A DNA stretch of 64,000 nt. It comes from Intestinimonas massiliensis (ex Afouda et al. 2020). Its GTDB lineage: Bacteria > Bacillota > Clostridia > Oscillospirales > Oscillospiraceae. The notes beneath the pieces were generated by a model. The model was not told the DNA's origin. It did not search any database and worked only from the letters and a program-made list of their open reading frames with translations. The position numbers were made by a program, and so were the translations under genes. Of this stretch, positions 43,767 to 51,984 are shown piece after piece (position 1 is the first letter of the stretch; each line of letters starts with the position of its first letter). Where the stretch lies: positions 62,001-126,000 of the forward strand of contig NZ_LN869529.1 of assembly GCF_001244995.1 (NCBI RefSeq), given 5' to 3'.

Positions 43767-44501
43767 TTAAAGGTAAACGATCACACGGTACATGAGGAAG
43801 AAGTGGGCGATGCTGCCCAGCAGGATAAAGACGTGGAAGATCTCGTGACAGCCGAAGCGGGGGTTGTTCCGTCCGGGCCACTTGACGGCGTAGAGCACGC
43901 CGCCGACGGTGTAGAGGCCGCCGCCCAGAAACAGCCAGAAAAAGCCGGCGGAGGGCAGATACTTCAGCAGGGCGGGCAGCATGAACACCGCCATCCAGCC
44001 CATGAAGATGTAAATGCCGGAGGTGACCCACCGGGGGGCGTTGATCCACAGCAGCGCCATGACGGTGCCGGCTGCGGCCAGCGCCCAGACAATGGCGGTC
44101 ATGGTCCGGCCCCAGGCGGGGGGCAGGGCGATGAGGCAGATGGGGGTATAGCTGCCCGCAATGAGAAAGTAGATGGAGATGTGGTCGTACTTCCGCAGGG
44201 CAATACGGCCTTTCACGTCGGTATTCAGGCAGTGGTAAAGGGTGCTGGCGGTGTAGAGGCCGATCATACTGGCGGCATAGACGGCAAAGGGGACCAGCCG
44301 CCAGGCCGCACCGGTCTGCACTGTCCGCAGCAGCAGGAGGACAGCTCCCAGAATGCCCAGGCCCACGCCGGCGCCGTGGGTGACGGCCGACCAGGGGCGC
44401 AGCCCGTCATAGGGGTCCCTTCCCTTCTCCTCGCGCAGCCGCCGGGCCTTGGGGCGGGGGAGGTCAAAGCGGCAGCGCTGATATTCCATGCGTTCGTCCA
44501 T
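43767..44501 (-). CDS. Hemolysin III / PAQR-family membrane protein
   Basis: 244 aa from ATG 44501 (AGGTGATTCTT upstream favours it over ATG 44516). Seven helices; metal-site pattern of the family: a His-containing motif at WSAVTHGAGVGL, ASTLYHCLN with His near 95, and FGCHEIFHVFILLGSIAHF at the end with the HxxxH pair. Members are widespread membrane proteins (YqfA/adiponectin-receptor-like), with an unclear bacterial role. First of a two-gene unit with DegV. Confidence 0.92.
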   Translation of the reverse strand: MDERMEYQRCRFDLPRPKARRLREEKGRDPYDGLRPWSAVTHGAGVGLGILGAVLLLLRTVQTGAAWRLVPFAVYAASMIGLYTASTLYHCLNTDVKGRIALRKYDHISIYFLIAGSYTPICLIALPPAWGRTMTAIVWALAAAGTVMALLWINAPRWVTSGIYIFMGWMAVFMLPALLKYLPSAGFFWLFLGGGLYTVGGVLYAVKWPGRNNPRFGCHEIFHVFILLGSIAHFFLMYRVIVYL

Positions 44502-44533
44502 AAGAATCACCTGCATCCAAGCTTGATGGACTT

Positions 44534-44563
44534 AGTATACCACCATCTCTTGCCAAATATCAA
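44534..44563 (-). promoter_or_regulatory. Promoter of hemolysin III-DegV operon
   Basis: Minus-strand TTGATA (plus 44558-44563), 18 bp, TATACT (plus 44534-44539), about 33 nt before the start codon. Confidence 0.6.
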
Positions 44564-44690
44564 TATAAAAAACAATGAAATATAATTTTTAATATTAGAT
44601 TTAAGACGGCGCAGAGGGAAGAACACGTATGGGACGTGCCGGAGAATTCATAGGAATGGAGGGAGGAGACCAAATAAAAGGAGGATGGTC

Positions 44691-45242
44691 ATGGAGGGAT
44701 ATGGATACAGCGCGGACGAGTACTGTGTGCCGGAGCCCTATCCGCCAGTACAGGCGGTAGGCAAGAACCGGCGGTATGCCGAAGCTATGCTGGATAATGT
44801 GGGGGGTAGCAACTCAGAGATGTCGGCAGTGGCTGTGTATGTATACGACCACTTGGTGACGGCGGAGCTGCCCGAGGTGGCGGATGCCTTTCGCGGAATT
44901 GGCGCGGTGGAGATGCGCCATCTGGAGATTTTCGGTACGCTGGCCCGTCAGATGGGGGAGGACCCCCGGCTATGGGGCAGCGGACAGGGGGGACGCAAGA
45001 GCTGGTGGTCGCCGGGGTACAGCCAGTATGTCCAGCGGCTGGGTCCATTGATCCGCGGGGCGGTGAAGGTGGAGAAGGCGGCCATCCGAAAGTACAAGGC
45101 CCAGCTCCGCTGGATCGCCGACCCCAACATCCAGGAGAATCTGCGGCGCATCATCGCGGATGAAGAGCACCACCTGAAGATCCTGGCCCGGCTTTACGAC
45201 ACCCATGTGGGGCGGATGGAGCCGTATCCCGGGAGCGTCTGA
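44691..45242 (+). CDS. Ferritin-like / rubrerythrin-family protein
   Basis: 183 aa from ATG 44691; the ATG two codons earlier sits inside AAAGGAGG, so 44691 is used. Pairs of helices with metal-ligand-like Glu/His residues: NSEMSAVAVYVYDHLVT, RGIGAVEMRHLEIFGTLARQMG (ExxH) and NLRRIIADEEHHLKILARLYDTH (EExH). This is a four-helix di-iron pattern. Clostridial relatives near sporulation or oxidative genes are often called ferritin-like or coat-associated proteins. Role in peroxide or oxygen handling is inferred. Confidence 0.82.
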   Translation: MEGYGYSADEYCVPEPYPPVQAVGKNRRYAEAMLDNVGGSNSEMSAVAVYVYDHLVTAELPEVADAFRGIGAVEMRHLEIFGTLARQMGEDPRLWGSGQGGRKSWWSPGYSQYVQRLGPLIRGAVKVEKAAIRKYKAQLRWIADPNIQENLRRIIADEEHHLKILARLYDTHVGRMEPYPGSV

Positions 45243-45335
45243 AAACAGTTTCATCCACCGGGGCAATTTGCTATAATGTTCCATGAAAAACAAATATGCG
45301 GCAGCATGCGGGGATCACGCCCTTTTTCCATTCAA

Positions 45336-45366
45336 AAAGCGCCCCGCTCACAGAGCGGGGCGCTTT
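45336..45366. terminator. Terminator after rplT
   Basis: AAAGCGCCCCGCT and AGCGGGGCGCTTT with a 5-nt loop; the minus strand runs into TTTTTG after the ribosomal-protein operon. Confidence 0.88.
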
Positions 45367-45379
45367 TGATCGAAGGGAT

Positions 45380-45736
45380 TTATGCCAGCTTGGCCTTGGC
45401 CATCTCGGTCAGGGCGGTGAAAGCGGCCTTGTCGTTGACGGCCAGCTCAGCCAGCATTTTACGGTTGATCTCCACACCGGCCTTCTTCAGTCCGTTCATA
45501 AAGGTAGAGTAGTTCATGCCGTTCATCTTGCAGGCGGCGGAGATACGGGTGATCCACAGGGAACGGAAGTCACGCTTCTTCAGGCGGCGGCCGGTGTAGG
45601 CGTACTTCAGGGACTTCATGACCTGCTCGTTGGCCATCTTGAAGTGCTTGCTCTTGGCGCCCCAATAGCCCTTCGCCAGCTTCAGGATCTTATTTCTTCT
45701 CTTGCGCGTCATCATCGCGCCTTTGACTCTAGCCAT
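45380..45736 (-). CDS. rplT: 50S ribosomal protein L20
   Basis: 118 aa, standard length. [26 protein letters not shown] start, basic N-terminal extension binding 23S rRNA and the fixed motif [20 protein letters not shown]20 also represses its own operon by binding the leader RNA, and such a leader is present upstream of infC. Confidence 0.98.
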   Translation of the reverse strand: MARVKGAMMTRKRRNKILKLAKGYWGAKSKHFKMANEQVMKSLKYAYTGRRLKKRDFRSLWITRISAACKMNGMNYSTFMNGLKKAGVEINRKMLAELAVNDKAAFTALTEMAKAKLA

Positions 45737-45771
45737 TGTCGATTAGCCTCCTATGTTATGGTAAATGATTC

Positions 45772-45981
45772 TTATTTATAGGGGATCATGCGCTTGATGG
45801 CGGACTCGTTGGTCTTATCCGCGTAAGCGCCGGCGCGGAGACCGCGCTTGCGCTTGGTATCCTTGCCGTGACCGTTGAGGAGGTGGGACTTGAAGGCGTG
45901 GGCGCGCTTCACCTTGCCGCTCTTGGTCAGGTTGAATCTCTTTTTCGCCCCGCTGTGGGTTTTGAGCTTGATCTTAGCCAT
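45772..45981 (-). CDS. rpmI: 50S ribosomal protein L35
   Basis: 69 aa. Starts MAKIKLKTHSGAKKRFNLTKSG and has AHAFKSHLLNGHGKDTKRKRGLR. A small basic protein of the large subunit. Middle gene of infC-rpmI-rplT, with AAGG-type ribosome site. Confidence 0.97.
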   Translation of the reverse strand: MAKIKLKTHSGAKKRFNLTKSGKVKRAHAFKSHLLNGHGKDTKRKRGLRAGAYADKTNESAIKRMIPYK

Positions 45982-46002
45982 ATCGGTTTGACTCCCTTTC
46001 AG

Positions 46003-46533
46003 TTACTTTTTGACGTCCTTGGAGACCTTCGGAGACAGGAACATGTTCATGTGGCGGCCTTCCTGCTTGGGCTCCTTGTCCATGGTGGCCATCTCGGCGC
46101 AGTCCTCCGCAAACTTGAGCAGGAGCTTTCTGCCGATGTCGGTGTGGGCCATCTCGCGGCCGCGGAAACGGACGGTGACCTTGACCCGGTCGCCCTCGGA
46201 CAGGAATTTTTGAGCGTTCCGGAGCTTGACGTTGAAATCGTTCACGTCGATGCCCGGGGACATGCGCACCTCTTTGATCTCTACGACGCGCTGATTTTTT
46301 CTGGCTTCCTTCTCCCGCTTCTGCTGCTCGAACTTGTACTTGCCGTAGTCCATCAGCTTGCAGACCGGGGGATTGGCCGTGGGCGAGATTTTCACCAGGT
46401 CCAGGTCCGCTTCAGCGGCCCGTTCCAGGGCCTCGCGGGTGGACAGGATGCCCAACTGCTCGCCGGTGGCGGAAATCAGACGGACCTCGCGGTCCCGAAT
46501 CTCGTCGTTGATCTGATGACTCATGTTGCTGAT
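46003..46533 (-). CDS. infC: Translation initiation factor IF-3, probable ATC start
   Basis: 176 aa if begun at ATC 46533 (ISNMSHQINDEIRDREVRL), 173 aa from the internal ATG at 46524. The ATG would leave the ribosome site GGGAGGTG about 17 nt away, while ATC lies at the ideal 7 nt. infC is the classical gene for non-AUG starts, which let IF-3 control its own synthesis. N domain with NPPVCKLMDYGKYKFEQQKR, C domain with RFRGREMAHTDIGRKLL. It prevents premature 50S joining and checks the initiator tRNA. Confidence 0.93.
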   Translation of the reverse strand: MSNMSHQINDEIRDREVRLISATGEQLGILSTREALERAAEADLDLVKISPTANPPVCKLMDYGKYKFEQQKREKEARKNQRVVEIKEVRMSPGIDVNDFNVKLRNAQKFLSEGDRVKVTVRFRGREMAHTDIGRKLLLKFAEDCAEMATMDKEPKQEGRHMNMFLSPKVSKDVKK

Positions 46534-46572
46534 ACGAAAGCACCTCCCATTCGTGGTTCGCGATATAAAATG

Positions 46573-46729
46573 AAAAACGCGGACACCCGGAAGGGTACCC
46601 GCTGCAAAAACACGCCAAAACCACGCCGTTAGCCGGCGGATCTCAGTATGCCCATGTTGACCCCTTCGCCATACGCTGGGGGTGAGGACGGTGGTACCCG
46701 TTCCTTCTTTATTTTACTGAGATAGTATA
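46573..46729 (-). promoter_or_regulatory. L20-type leader with attenuator upstream of infC
   Basis: The minus-strand transcript from about 46716 contains GGGTACCACCG, then later a hairpin GCGGGTACCC-TTCC-GGGTGTCCGC (plus 46579-46602) followed by GTTTTT, i.e. an intrinsic terminator about 45 nt before infC. Such leaders of infC-rpmI-rplT in Firmicutes are bound by L20. The shared GGGTACC pieces suggest alternative pairing. Confidence 0.72.
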
Positions 46730-46752
46730 TCAGCCTTGAGCACGGTTGTCAA
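46724..46752 (-). promoter_or_regulatory. Promoter of infC-rpmI-rplT
   Basis: Minus-strand TTGACA (plus 46747-46752), 17 bp, TATACT (plus 46724-46729): close to ideal sigma-A. Confidence 0.85.
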
Positions 46753-46796
46753 GGGAAAATCCCCCGCTTTTTCAGGCGGTTTTCCCCCAATTTGGC

Positions 46797-46825
46797 TTGA
46801 CAAGGGGCGCGGAACCGGGTATAAT
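46797..46825 (+). promoter_or_regulatory. Promoter of the YbjQ operon
   Basis: TTGACA, 17 bp, TATAAT: perfect consensus on the plus strand, about 50 nt before the first gene. Confidence 0.85.
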
Positions 46826-46874
46826 TCATTTAGACAAAAATCTAAATAATGAGGCATGGAATGGAGGCCGTACC

Positions 46875-47099
46875 ATGAAGAAGGGAAAGCTGGCAGCGCC
46901 CATCGTGATCTCCGTGCTGGTGGGCCTTTGGCTGCTGGGCTATGCGGTGCTGATTTTTCTGGTGCCGGCCATCCCGCTGTGGATCAAGCTGCTGGGCGCC
47001 GTAATCCCCCTGGCGCTGCTGGGAGTCACCATATACGTGCTGTGTGAGCGCATCAAAGAAATAAGGAGCGGTGAAGAAGATGATCTTGACAACTACTGA
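46875..47099 (+). CDS. Small two-helix membrane protein, unknown
   Basis: 74 aa from ATG 46875 with GGAGG 7 nt before. Two hydrophobic helices (about 8-30 and 33-56) then an acidic tail EDDLDNY. It overlaps the next gene by about 20 nt, so it is probably co-translated with the YbjQ-family protein. No family assigned. Confidence 0.75.
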   Translation: MKKGKLAAPIVISVLVGLWLLGYAVLIFLVPAIPLWIKLLGAVIPLALLGVTIYVLCERIKEIRSGEEDDLDNY

Positions 47100-47391
47100 A
47101 CAGATCTCCGGCCGGGAGCTGGAGACCCTGGGCCTGGTCCGGGGAAGCACCATCCAGTCCAAAAACATCGGCAAGGACATCACGCAGGGCTTCAAGACCC
47201 TGGTGGGCGGAGAGCTGAAGGCCTATACCGAGATGATGAACGAGGCCCGGGCCCTGGCCACCAAGCGGATGGTGGAGGAGGCGGAGGCCATGGGGGCCGA
47301 CGCGGTGGTCTGTATGCGCTACGCCTCCGCCGCCGTGATGCAGGGGGCGGCCGAGGTCATCGCCTACGGCACCGCCGTCAAATTCCGGTAA
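47080..47391 (+). CDS. YbjQ/UPF0145-family protein
   Basis: 103 aa from ATG 47080; the GTG at 47071 is only 2 nt from AAGGAG. Typical beginning ILTTTEQISGRELETLGLVRGSTIQSKNIGKDI, then a pentameric-barrel-like core ending YASAAVMQGAAEVIAYGTAVKF. Heavy-metal-binding-like family without established function. Shares the strong promoter at 46797. Confidence 0.92.
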   Translation: MILTTTEQISGRELETLGLVRGSTIQSKNIGKDITQGFKTLVGGELKAYTEMMNEARALATKRMVEEAEAMGADAVVCMRYASAAVMQGAAEVIAYGTAVKFR

Positions 47392-47406
47392 AACCGGGGA
47401 AGAGAG

Positions 47407-47438
47407 TGTCGCAAACGTGGCTCGCCACTTTTGCGACA
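47407..47438. repeat. REP-like palindrome (TGTCGC...GCGACA)
   Basis: TGTCGCAAACGTGG, 4-nt loop, CCACTTTTGCGACA: 13 pairs and one G-U or mismatch. It resembles the 49-nt palindrome at 58717-58765 in sharing TGTCG ends and a GTGG/CCAC core. Confidence 0.6.
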
Positions 47439-47443
47439 GGCTC

Positions 47444-47473
47444 AGCGGACCGCCTCAGGCGGTCCGCTTTTTT
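47444..47473 (+). terminator. Terminator after YbjQ gene
   Basis: AGCGGACCGCC-TCA-GGCGGTCCGCT followed by TTTTTT. Confidence 0.9.
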
Positions 47474-47485
47474 GCATATGCATTC

Positions 47486-47824
47486 TCAGAGATCCTGAAT
47501 ATTCATCCGGTCCACGCCCCTCTGTTCCACGTATTTGCGCCGGGTGCTGCGGTAAACGGCGCAGAAGACCAGAGTGGGGAGATTGAGGACGGCCAGCGCC
47601 AGCAGGGGGATCAGAATGACCGGCAGCGCTGTGAGGTCGGCCGTGTTGAACAGCAGCACGGCGGAGACGCACAGGGAGCTGAGGAACGAGAGGATGGGCA
47701 GCGCCCGACCGGGCCAGGGGCTCTCCAGCTTGGCCAGGAAATACTCCAGCACGGCCAGCAGGCCGGTGGGGAGAATGAGGCAGAGCAGAAGCATGACCGG
47801 GATTAGAACCGTGGCAAATCGCAT
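47486..47824 (-). CDS. Small multi-pass membrane protein, unknown
   Basis: 112 aa; AGGAGG before ATG 47824, which directly follows the TAA of the DUF2089 gene. Three hydrophobic helices (about 5-26, 42-60 and 68-90), basic C-terminus RSTRRKYVEQRG. I do not recognise it. Its tight coupling to DUF2089, a probable regulator, suggests joint function in the membrane. Confidence 0.75.
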   Translation of the reverse strand: MRFATVLIPVMLLLCLILPTGLLAVLEYFLAKLESPWPGRALPILSFLSSLCVSAVLLFNTADLTALPVILIPLLALAVLNLPTLVFCAVYRSTRRKYVEQRGVDRMNIQDL

Positions 47825-48124
47825 TTATGGGTCCTCCTTTTGTCGTTTGTATTCCTGGATCAGGAGCTTGGCGGCCTCGAAGTCCACCTTGTCGTTGACG
47901 GCCAGCCGCTTGATGAGAGCCACATAGGGATCGGCGGCCTGATCCTCCCCCAGTTTGATCTTCTGGATCAGCCGGTCCAGCCGCAGGCGGACGGTAGGAT
48001 AGCTCACCCTGTACCGGCCTGCCACCTCCTTGAGGGACCCGGAGCACAGCAGGAAATTCCGGATGAAGGACACGTCTTCCTCGTCCAGCTCGGCCATCCA
48101 CTCCGGTAGGACGGAGATTGACAT
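47825..48124 (-). CDS. DUF2089-family helix-turn-helix protein
   Basis: 99 aa from ATG 48124. LCSGSLKEVAGRYRVSYPTVRLRLDRLIQKIKL (about 27-58) is a sigma-factor-like helix-turn-helix typical of DUF2089. A 9-bp palindrome overlaps its promoter, so autoregulation is likely. It precedes a membrane protein gene with no gap. Confidence 0.85.
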   Translation of the reverse strand: MSISVLPEWMAELDEEDVSFIRNFLLCSGSLKEVAGRYRVSYPTVRLRLDRLIQKIKLGEDQAADPYVALIKRLAVNDKVDFEAAKLLIQEYKRQKEDP

Positions 48125-48138
48125 TTTATACCCCCTAT

Positions 48139-48190
48139 TTAATTTTGATTTTAACAAAATTAATATAGCATTAAATAAAATAAAAGTCAA
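48139..48190 (-). promoter_or_regulatory. DUF2089 promoter with palindromic operator
   Basis: Minus-strand TTGACT (plus 48185-48190), 17 bp, TATATT (plus 48162-48167). TTAATTTTG-ATTTTAA-CAAAATTAA (48139-48163) is a perfect 9-bp inverted repeat overlapping the -10 and start. Confidence 0.7.
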
Positions 48191-48255
48191 GGGGCGGTTT
48201 TGACGGGCGATTCCCCACAGCTTGCAAATGGAAGGCTGGATCTTCATTTGACCAC

Positions 48256-48284
48256 TTGCCGATTGGCCCCAAAGCGTGTATAAT
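48256..48284 (+). promoter_or_regulatory. Promoter of the Lrp-aminotransferase operon
   Basis: TTGCCG, 17 bp, TATAAT on the plus strand, about 78 nt before the start codon. Confidence 0.7.
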
Positions 48285-48361
48285 ATCTGACTAACCACAT
48301 TTTGCGGGAAAGGGCCCCCGTTCCAGGGACGGAGGGCGTCCCGAGACGGGAGGAAAGCTGT

Positions 48362-48850
48362 ATGACCGACAACAACAAATTGCTCAAGCTCTTGGAGGAG
48401 GACTGCACCTACACCCAGGAGCAGTTGGCATCCATGGCCGATATGCCTCTGGAGGACGTAAAGGCGGCAATCAAGCGGTACGAAGAGGAAAAGATCGTCC
48501 TGGGTTACAAGGCCATTGTAGACTGGGACCGCACCCAGGAGGAGTCGGTCACGGCCCTCATCGAGGTGAAGGTGACCCCCCAGCGCAACGAGGGCTTCGA
48601 CCGGGTGGCCGAGCGCATCTACCAGTATGACGAGGTGGAGAGCGTCTATCTGATGTCCGGCGCGTTTGACCTGACGGTCATCATCTCCGGCCGCACCCTG
48701 AAGGAGGTGGCCCAGTTTGTGGGCCAGCGTCTGGCCCCCCTGGAGGGCGTCACCGCCACCGCCACCCACTTTATCCTGAAGAAATATAAGGAAAAGCATC
48801 TCATCTTTGAGAAGCGGCAGGAGCAGGAGAGGGAGTGGATCTTCGTATGA
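48362..48850 (+). CDS. Lrp/AsnC-family regulator
   Basis: 162 aa. N-terminal winged helix (LLKLLEEDCTYTQEQLASMADMPLEDVKAAIKRYEEEKIVLGYKAIVDW) and C-terminal RAM-like domain (VTALIEVKVTPQRNEGFDRVAERIYQYDEVESVYLMSGAFDLTVIISGRTLKEVAQFV). Likely senses an amino acid and controls the next gene, whose ATG overlaps this stop. Confidence 0.93.
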   Translation: MTDNNKLLKLLEEDCTYTQEQLASMADMPLEDVKAAIKRYEEEKIVLGYKAIVDWDRTQEESVTALIEVKVTPQRNEGFDRVAERIYQYDEVESVYLMSGAFDLTVIISGRTLKEVAQFVGQRLAPLEGVTATATHFILKKYKEKHLIFEKRQEQEREWIFV

Positions 48851-50019
48851 ATTACGACGGGATCATGTCCAGCCGAATCCAGCAGGTCCAGCCCTCCGGC
48901 ATCCGGAAATTTTTCGACATCTTGGAGGAGATGAAGGACGCCATCTCCCTGGGGGTGGGCGAGCCCGATTTCGTCACCCCCTGGCACATCCGGGACGCGG
49001 GCATCTACTCCCTGGAAAAGGGGTTCACCAAGTACACCTCCAACGCCGGCATGGCCGAGCTGCGCCGGGAGATCGCCGCCTATCAGGAGCGGCGCTTCCG
49101 CCTGCACTATGACTTTGCCAGCCAGATCATCGTCACCGTAGGCGGCAGCGAGGCCATTGATCTGGCCCTGCGCTGCCTCATCAACCCCGGGGACGAGGTC
49201 ATCATCCCCGTGCCCTCCTTCGTGTGCTACGGCCCGCTGACCAGCATGGCGGGCGGCACCCCGGTCTTTGTGGAGACCAAGGCGGAGGATGAGTTCCGGC
49301 TGACCCCCGACCAGCTCCGGTCCGCCATTACGCCCCGGACCAAGGCCCTGGTGCTGCCCTTCCCCTGCAACCCCACCGGCGGCATCATGGACCGGGAGGA
49401 CCTGGAGGCCATTGCCCAGGTCCTGCGGGGCACCGACATCATGGTCGTCTCCGACGAGATCTACGCCGAGCTGACCTATGGCCAGCACCATGTCTCCCTG
49501 GCCAATCTCCCCGATATGTACGAGCGTACCCTTGTGGTCAACGGCTTTTCCAAGAGCCACGCCATGACCGGCTGGCGCATGGGCTACGTCTGCGGCCCCG
49601 CCCCCATCGTCAAGCAGATGCTCAAGCTCCACCAGTTTGGCATCATGTCGGCTCCCACCACCAGCCAGTACGCCGCCATTGAGGCCATGCGCAACGGCGA
49701 CCACGACATTGAGAAGATGCGCGACGAGTACGACGGCCGCCGCCGGTACTTAGTGGAGGGCCTGCGCCGCATCGGCCTGCCCTGCTTTGAGCCCAGGGGA
49801 GCCTTTTACGTCTTCCCGGACATCCGCCCCACCGGCCTGAGCTCGGAGGAGTTCTGCGAGCGGTTCCTGATGGAAGAGAAGGTGGCGGTCATCGCCGGAA
49901 ACGCCTTCGGACCCAGCGGCGAGGGCTTTGTGCGCTGCTGCTACGCCACCTCCATGAAGGATCTGTCCGAGGCGCTGACCCGGATGGAGCATTTCCTGGC
50001 CAACCTGAAAAAGAAGTAG
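48847..50019 (+). CDS. Class I/II aminotransferase (aspartate/aromatic type)
   Basis: 390 aa. Begins with a short linker (MSSRIQQVQPSGIRKFFDILEEMKDAISLGVGEPDF); then TVGGSEAIDLALR, PSFVCYGPLT, PCNPTGGIMDREDLEAIA, VSDEIYAELTYG and NGFSKSHAMTGWRMGY (PLP Lys near 237) and RCCYATSMKDLSEAL. Aminotransferase of the PatA/AspC-like group. The following ThrH phosphatase and DUF1015 genes suggest links to serine/threonine-type metabolism. Confidence 0.93.
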   Translation: MNYDGIMSSRIQQVQPSGIRKFFDILEEMKDAISLGVGEPDFVTPWHIRDAGIYSLEKGFTKYTSNAGMAELRREIAAYQERRFRLHYDFASQIIVTVGGSEAIDLALRCLINPGDEVIIPVPSFVCYGPLTSMAGGTPVFVETKAEDEFRLTPDQLRSAITPRTKALVLPFPCNPTGGIMDREDLEAIAQVLRGTDIMVVSDEIYAELTYGQHHVSLANLPDMYERTLVVNGFSKSHAMTGWRMGYVCGPAPIVKQMLKLHQFGIMSAPTTSQYAAIEAMRNGDHDIEKMRDEYDGRRRYLVEGLRRIGLPCFEPRGAFYVFPDIRPTGLSSEEFCERFLMEEKVAVIAGNAFGPSGEGFVRCCYATSMKDLSEALTRMEHFLANLKKK

Positions 50020-50035
50020 GAGAGGAGCAACCACC

Positions 50036-50638
50036 ATGAATCTCGTATGTCTGGATATGGAAGGCGTGCTGGTGCCGGAGATCTGGATCGCCTTTGCCGA
50101 GGCCAGCGGCATCCCGGAGCTGAAGCGCACCACCCGGGACGAGCCGGACTACAACAAGCTGATGCAGTACCGGCTGGCCATCCTGAAGGAGCACGGCCTG
50201 GGCCTGAAAGAGATTCAGGCCACCATCGCCAAAATCGACCCCCTGCCCGGGGCCAAGGCGTTCCTGGACGAGCTTCGCACCCTCACCCAGGTCATCATCC
50301 TCAGCGACACCTTCGAGCAGTTTGCCAAGCCCCTGATGGAAAAGCTGGGCTGGCCCACCCTCTTCTGCAACACCCTGGAGGTGGCCCCCGGCGGGGAGAT
50401 CACCGGCTTTCGGATGCGCTGCGCGCAGTCCAAGCTGACCACGGTGAAGGCGCTGCAGTCCATCGGCTACGAGACCATCGCCAGCGGGGACAGCTACAAC
50501 GACCTGGGTATGATCCAGGCCAGCAAGGCGGGCTTCCTGTTCAAGAGCACGGACAAGATCAGGGCCGACCACCCGGAGCTGCCCGCCTATGAGGAATTCA
50601 GCGACCTGCTGGCCGCCATCAAGGCCGTTCTGGACTGA
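50036..50638 (+). CDS. thrH: ThrH-type phosphoserine phosphatase / homoserine phosphotransferase
   Basis: 200 aa. HAD motifs: LDMEGVLVPEIW (DxEGxLxPE, the ThrH form of motif I), ILSDTFEQFA (motif II Ser), and SGDSYNDLGMI (motif IV). Removes phosphate from phosphoserine and can move it to homoserine. GGAG site before the ATG. Forms a run with the aminotransferase and DUF1015 genes. Confidence 0.9.
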   Translation: MNLVCLDMEGVLVPEIWIAFAEASGIPELKRTTRDEPDYNKLMQYRLAILKEHGLGLKEIQATIAKIDPLPGAKAFLDELRTLTQVIILSDTFEQFAKPLMEKLGWPTLFCNTLEVAPGGEITGFRMRCAQSKLTTVKALQSIGYETIASGDSYNDLGMIQASKAGFLFKSTDKIRADHPELPAYEEFSDLLAAIKAVLD

Positions 50639-50665
50639 GAAGAGACGCGAGAGGGGGAAAACCAT

Positions 50666-51946
50666 ATGGACGAGCGATTCCAGGGCCTGGGCTTTTACCC
50701 GGCCGACATCCTTTTGCCCCGGGACTGCGACCTGACCAAGTGGGCGGTGGTGGCCTGTGACCAATACACCTCTCAGCCGGAGTATTGGCAGCGGGTGGAA
50801 TTTTTCGTGGGCAACGCTCCCTCCGCCCTTCATCTGATCCTGCCGGAGAGCTCCCTGGAGGGCCCCAGCGTGGAGACCGACATTCTGGACATCAACAACA
50901 CCATGAGCCGCTATCTTCGGGAGGGGCGCTTCCGCACCCTGGAGCACGCCATGATCTATGTGGAGCGTACGCTGGAGAGCGGCCGGGTCCGCCGGGGCGT
51001 GGTGGGCATGGTGGACTTAGAGCAGTACGACTACGAGCCGGGGGCCGACACCCTGATCCGGGCCACCGAGGGTACGGTGCTCAGCCGCATCCCACCCCGG
51101 GTGGCGGTACGGAAGAACGCCCCCATCGAGCTGCCCCACGCCATGGTCCTCGCCGACGATCCGGGCCGGACCGTCATCGAGCCTCTGACCGCCCTCCGGG
51201 ACCGGCTGGAGCCGGTCTACGACTTCGAGCTGATGGAGCATTCCGGCCACCTGCGGGGCTGGCTGCTGGGGGAGGCGGAGCAGGGGGCGGTGGCCGCCGC
51301 CCTGCGGGCCCTGTCCGACCCCGCCGCCTTCCACGCCCGCTACGGCACGAAGGATAAGCCCGTCATGCTCTACGCCATGGGGGACGGCAATCACTCTCTG
51401 GCCACCGCCAAGGCCTGCTATGAGCGGCAGAAGACCCTGGTCCCGGAGGACCGGCGGGCCGCCCTGCCCGCCCGGTATGCCCTGGTAGAGCTGGTCAACC
51501 TCCACGACGACTCCCTGGAGTTTGAGCCCATCCACCGGGTGCTCTTCGGCGTGGACCCCGGGGCCCTGCTGGCCGACCTGACCGCCGCCTTCCCCGGCGC
51601 TTACGCCGGCACGGGGGAGGGCCACGTCCTGCGCTATGTGTGGGAGGGGGGCTCCGGGGCAGTCACCGTGCCCCAGCCGGCCCACCAGCTCCCGGTGGGC
51701 ACCCTCCAGGCCTTCCTGGACGGCTGGCTGGAGAGCCACCCCGGCCGCCTCGACTACATCCACGGGGCCGACGTGGTGCGGGAGCTGGCCGCCCGGCCGG
51801 GCAATCTGGGCTTCCTGCTGCCCGCCATGGCCAAGGAGGAGCTCTTCCCCACCGTCATCCACGACGGGGTGCTCCCCCGCAAGACCTTCTCCATGGGCGA
51901 GGCCCAGGACAAGCGGTTCTATCTGGAGGGGCGGAAGATCCGCTGA
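50666..51946 (+). CDS. DUF1015-family protein
   Basis: 426 aa. GFYPADILLPRDCDLTKWAVVACDQYTSQPEYW, NNTMSRYLREGRFRTLEHAMIYVERTLESG, MLYAMGDGNHSLATAKACYE and ALVELVNLHDDSLEFEPIHRVLF are conserved in DUF1015 proteins, which often occur with serine-biosynthesis genes; a kinase-like role has been proposed for some. Function not established here. Follows thrH closely. Confidence 0.9.
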   Translation: MDERFQGLGFYPADILLPRDCDLTKWAVVACDQYTSQPEYWQRVEFFVGNAPSALHLILPESSLEGPSVETDILDINNTMSRYLREGRFRTLEHAMIYVERTLESGRVRRGVVGMVDLEQYDYEPGADTLIRATEGTVLSRIPPRVAVRKNAPIELPHAMVLADDPGRTVIEPLTALRDRLEPVYDFELMEHSGHLRGWLLGEAEQGAVAAALRALSDPAAFHARYGTKDKPVMLYAMGDGNHSLATAKACYERQKTLVPEDRRAALPARYALVELVNLHDDSLEFEPIHRVLFGVDPGALLADLTAAFPGAYAGTGEGHVLRYVWEGGSGAVTVPQPAHQLPVGTLQAFLDGWLESHPGRLDYIHGADVVRELAARPGNLGFLLPAMAKEELFPTVIHDGVLPRKTFSMGEAQDKRFYLEGRKIR

Positions 51947-51984
51947 ATCCCGCTACATAGCATAAAACGAGGGGGAAACGCGCC

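Noticed and set aside
47407-47438. CRISPR-like repeat
   Set aside because: Only isolated palindromes; no regularly spaced repeats or cas genes anywhere in the window.
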